DNA of 64,000 nucleotides, taken from assembly GCF_037975245.1 (NCBI RefSeq), contig NC_092575.1:13561001-13625000 (forward strand), read 5' to 3'. A program made the position numbers and the translations under genes. The DNA is from Apostichopus japonicus. Its lineage: Eukaryota > Echinodermata > Holothuroidea > Aspidochirotida > Stichopodidae. The notes beneath the pieces were generated by a model. It was given only the letters and a program-made list of their open reading frames with translations. It was not told the DNA's origin and did no database searches. The first letter of the stretch is position 1. Each line of letters opens with the position of its first letter. This document shows positions 62,650 through 64,000 of the stretch, piece after piece.

Positions 62650-63240
62650 AAGCGTAGAAGGGACATTGCATTGACGAGTTACCAACTTGACAAAACGACA
62701 ATTATCTGCAAATTGACGAGTTGACGAGATGGTAACGTGACAAAATTCAGAAAATTGACGTTTTGACGAGATAACGGATCTCGTCAATGCATCAATTTTC
62801 TGCAAATTGACGAGTTGCACACTTACTACCATCTCGACAAGTTGACAAAATTCAGAAAATTGACGTATTGACGAGTTAACGGATCTCGTCAATGCATCAA
62901 TTTTCTGCATATTGATGAGTTGCACACTTACTACCATCTCGACAAGTTGACAAAATTCAGAAAATTGACGTTTTGACGAGTTAACGGATCTCGTCAATGC
63001 ATCAATTTTCTGCAAATTGACGAGTTGCACACTTACTACCATCTCGACAAAATGACAAAATGACAAAATTCAGAAAATTGACGTTTTGACGAGATAACGG
63101 ATCTCGTCAATGCATCAATTTTCTGCAAATTGACGAGTTGCACACTTACTACCATCTCGACAAGATGACAAAATTCAGAAAATTGATGTATTGACGAGAT
63201 CCGTTATCTCGTCAAAACGTCAATTTTCTGAAAATTGACG
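62650..63240. repeat. 105-bp satellite of hairpin units, 4-5 copies
   Basis: Each unit contains CAGAAAATTGA and its exact inverse TCAATTTTCTG. Inside those arms lie GACGAGA and TCTCGTC. The unit then has TTGACGAGTTGCACACTTAC and ACCATCTCGACAAG. Spacing of the ATCAATTTTC landmark is 105, 105 and 113 bp. The right end (63176-63232) is a near-perfect 55-bp palindrome that includes an inverted copy. A minus-strand frame (62539-63066) exists only because 105 is a multiple of three. Confidence 0.9.
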
Positions 63241-63279
63241 CTATTACGAAAATAGCTCCATGATCCAGCTAACAGGTGA

Positions 63280-64000
63280 TAAGGCTAGAAGTTGTATCGA
63301 ATGCTATGTGCTTCTCGGTGATAAGGGCTATATATGCATGAAAGGCAAAAGAAATCCTTAAGATCAACTTTGGCCAACCTCGTATCATCTTGCATGCATT
63401 GATGGATGAGACGTTAAGCTGCCGAGTGAGTAACAACAACTCGGATGCTCTATGGAAGCTAATATCAATGAAAGTGCCAAATTACATTAGAGCAGATGGG
63501 GTATGAATTAAAGTCATTTGAATAACCCAGAAAATATACTTAAGATTCAAAAGTTATTGCCATATATAACATGCAGAGAAAATGAACAGTAAAAGCACAA
63601 GATGTAATGTACAACAATGTTGAACCCAAATTTCAAGACATGGTGGCATTTTTTAGAACACGAAGCAGCAGCACGCGAATGATGTATTTGGGTGCTCCCT
63701 GAGAGAACAAACGAGCAGAACAAAACGTACCATTTGTGACAGAAATTAAAGAGAGTGAAGAAACATGTCAATGTTGTGGGGGATTCCACAAATTGTGGAA
63801 CTGTGAGCAATTGCGAAAAATGGATATCAATGAGCGGTGTGGAGTTGCGGAGTGAGAAGAAATTATGCTTCAAATTTTTTGGTAAACACTAAGCCAAAAG
63901 TTCCAGACGAAATATGCATTGTGGTATTGATGGCTGCTCTATAGCGACCATAATCGATTGCTTCACAAACCACATTCAAAGAGAGACGACAAAATTAACA
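63280..64000 (+). pseudogene. Decayed BEL/Pao gag remnant running off the right edge
   Basis: In broken frames the plus strand gives ARSCIECYVLLGDKGY near 63281 and a zinc-knuckle-like CQCCGGFHKLWNCEQLRKMD near 63760. These align in order with the gag of the intact element at 27612-34072 (AIRSCQLVGGSSGY; CEQSHRLWHCDKFKQL). Many stops are present. Confidence 0.6.

Noticed and set aside
62539-63066. 175-codon minus-strand frame
   Set aside because: It is a by-product of the 105-bp satellite, whose length is a multiple of three.

Overview
This is a stretch of animal nuclear DNA with intron-rich genes, GT/AG splice sites, SINEs, LINEs, an LTR retrotransposon and many small DNA transposons. Nothing looks prokaryotic. 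Protein similarity judged by eye and the repeat types suggest an invertebrate deuterostome, probably an echinoderm. That placement is an inference, because no database search was possible.

Three conserved genes can be followed exon by exon. NAA25 (auxiliary subunit of the NatB N-terminal acetyltransferase) lies on the minus strand from 17716 to 1045, with 16 exons and about 663 codons. Its C-terminal part lies beyond the left edge. ANAPC7 (anaphase-promoting complex subunit 7) lies on the plus strand from 18073 to 35544, with 14 exons and a 562-residue product. A TPMT-like S-adenosylmethionine methyltransferase lies on the minus strand from 50171 to 41755, with 8 coding exons and a 244-residue product. 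NAA25 and ANAPC7 are head to head with 356 bp between start codons, so they probably share a bidirectional promoter. ANAPC7 and the TPMT-like gene converge on a repeat-rich spacer (35.5-41.7 kb). Two possible minus-strand exons of an unidentified gene lie there.

The rest is mobile or repetitive. ANAPC7 intron 12 holds a complete-ended BEL/Pao LTR element (27612-34072, duplicated CATAA, nearly identical LTRs) that has lost most of its integrase and has a broken reverse-transcriptase frame. From 51 to 64 kb there is no recognised host gene. That stretch holds a degenerate LINE split by a hAT element, nested hAT MITEs, a hAT transposase remnant, a satellite of hairpin units and a decayed BEL/Pao gag. 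Four hAT-type elements have perfect 8-bp target duplications, and two piggyBac-type MITEs have TTAA ends.

The most unusual pattern is that three tandem-repeat arrays start inside an exon and run through its 5' splice site, copying the donor many times: NAA25 exon 6 (about 17 copies), ANAPC7 exon 13 (about 7) and, less clearly, NAA25 exon 10 (3-4). A fourth event duplicated the terminal exon of the TPMT-like gene.
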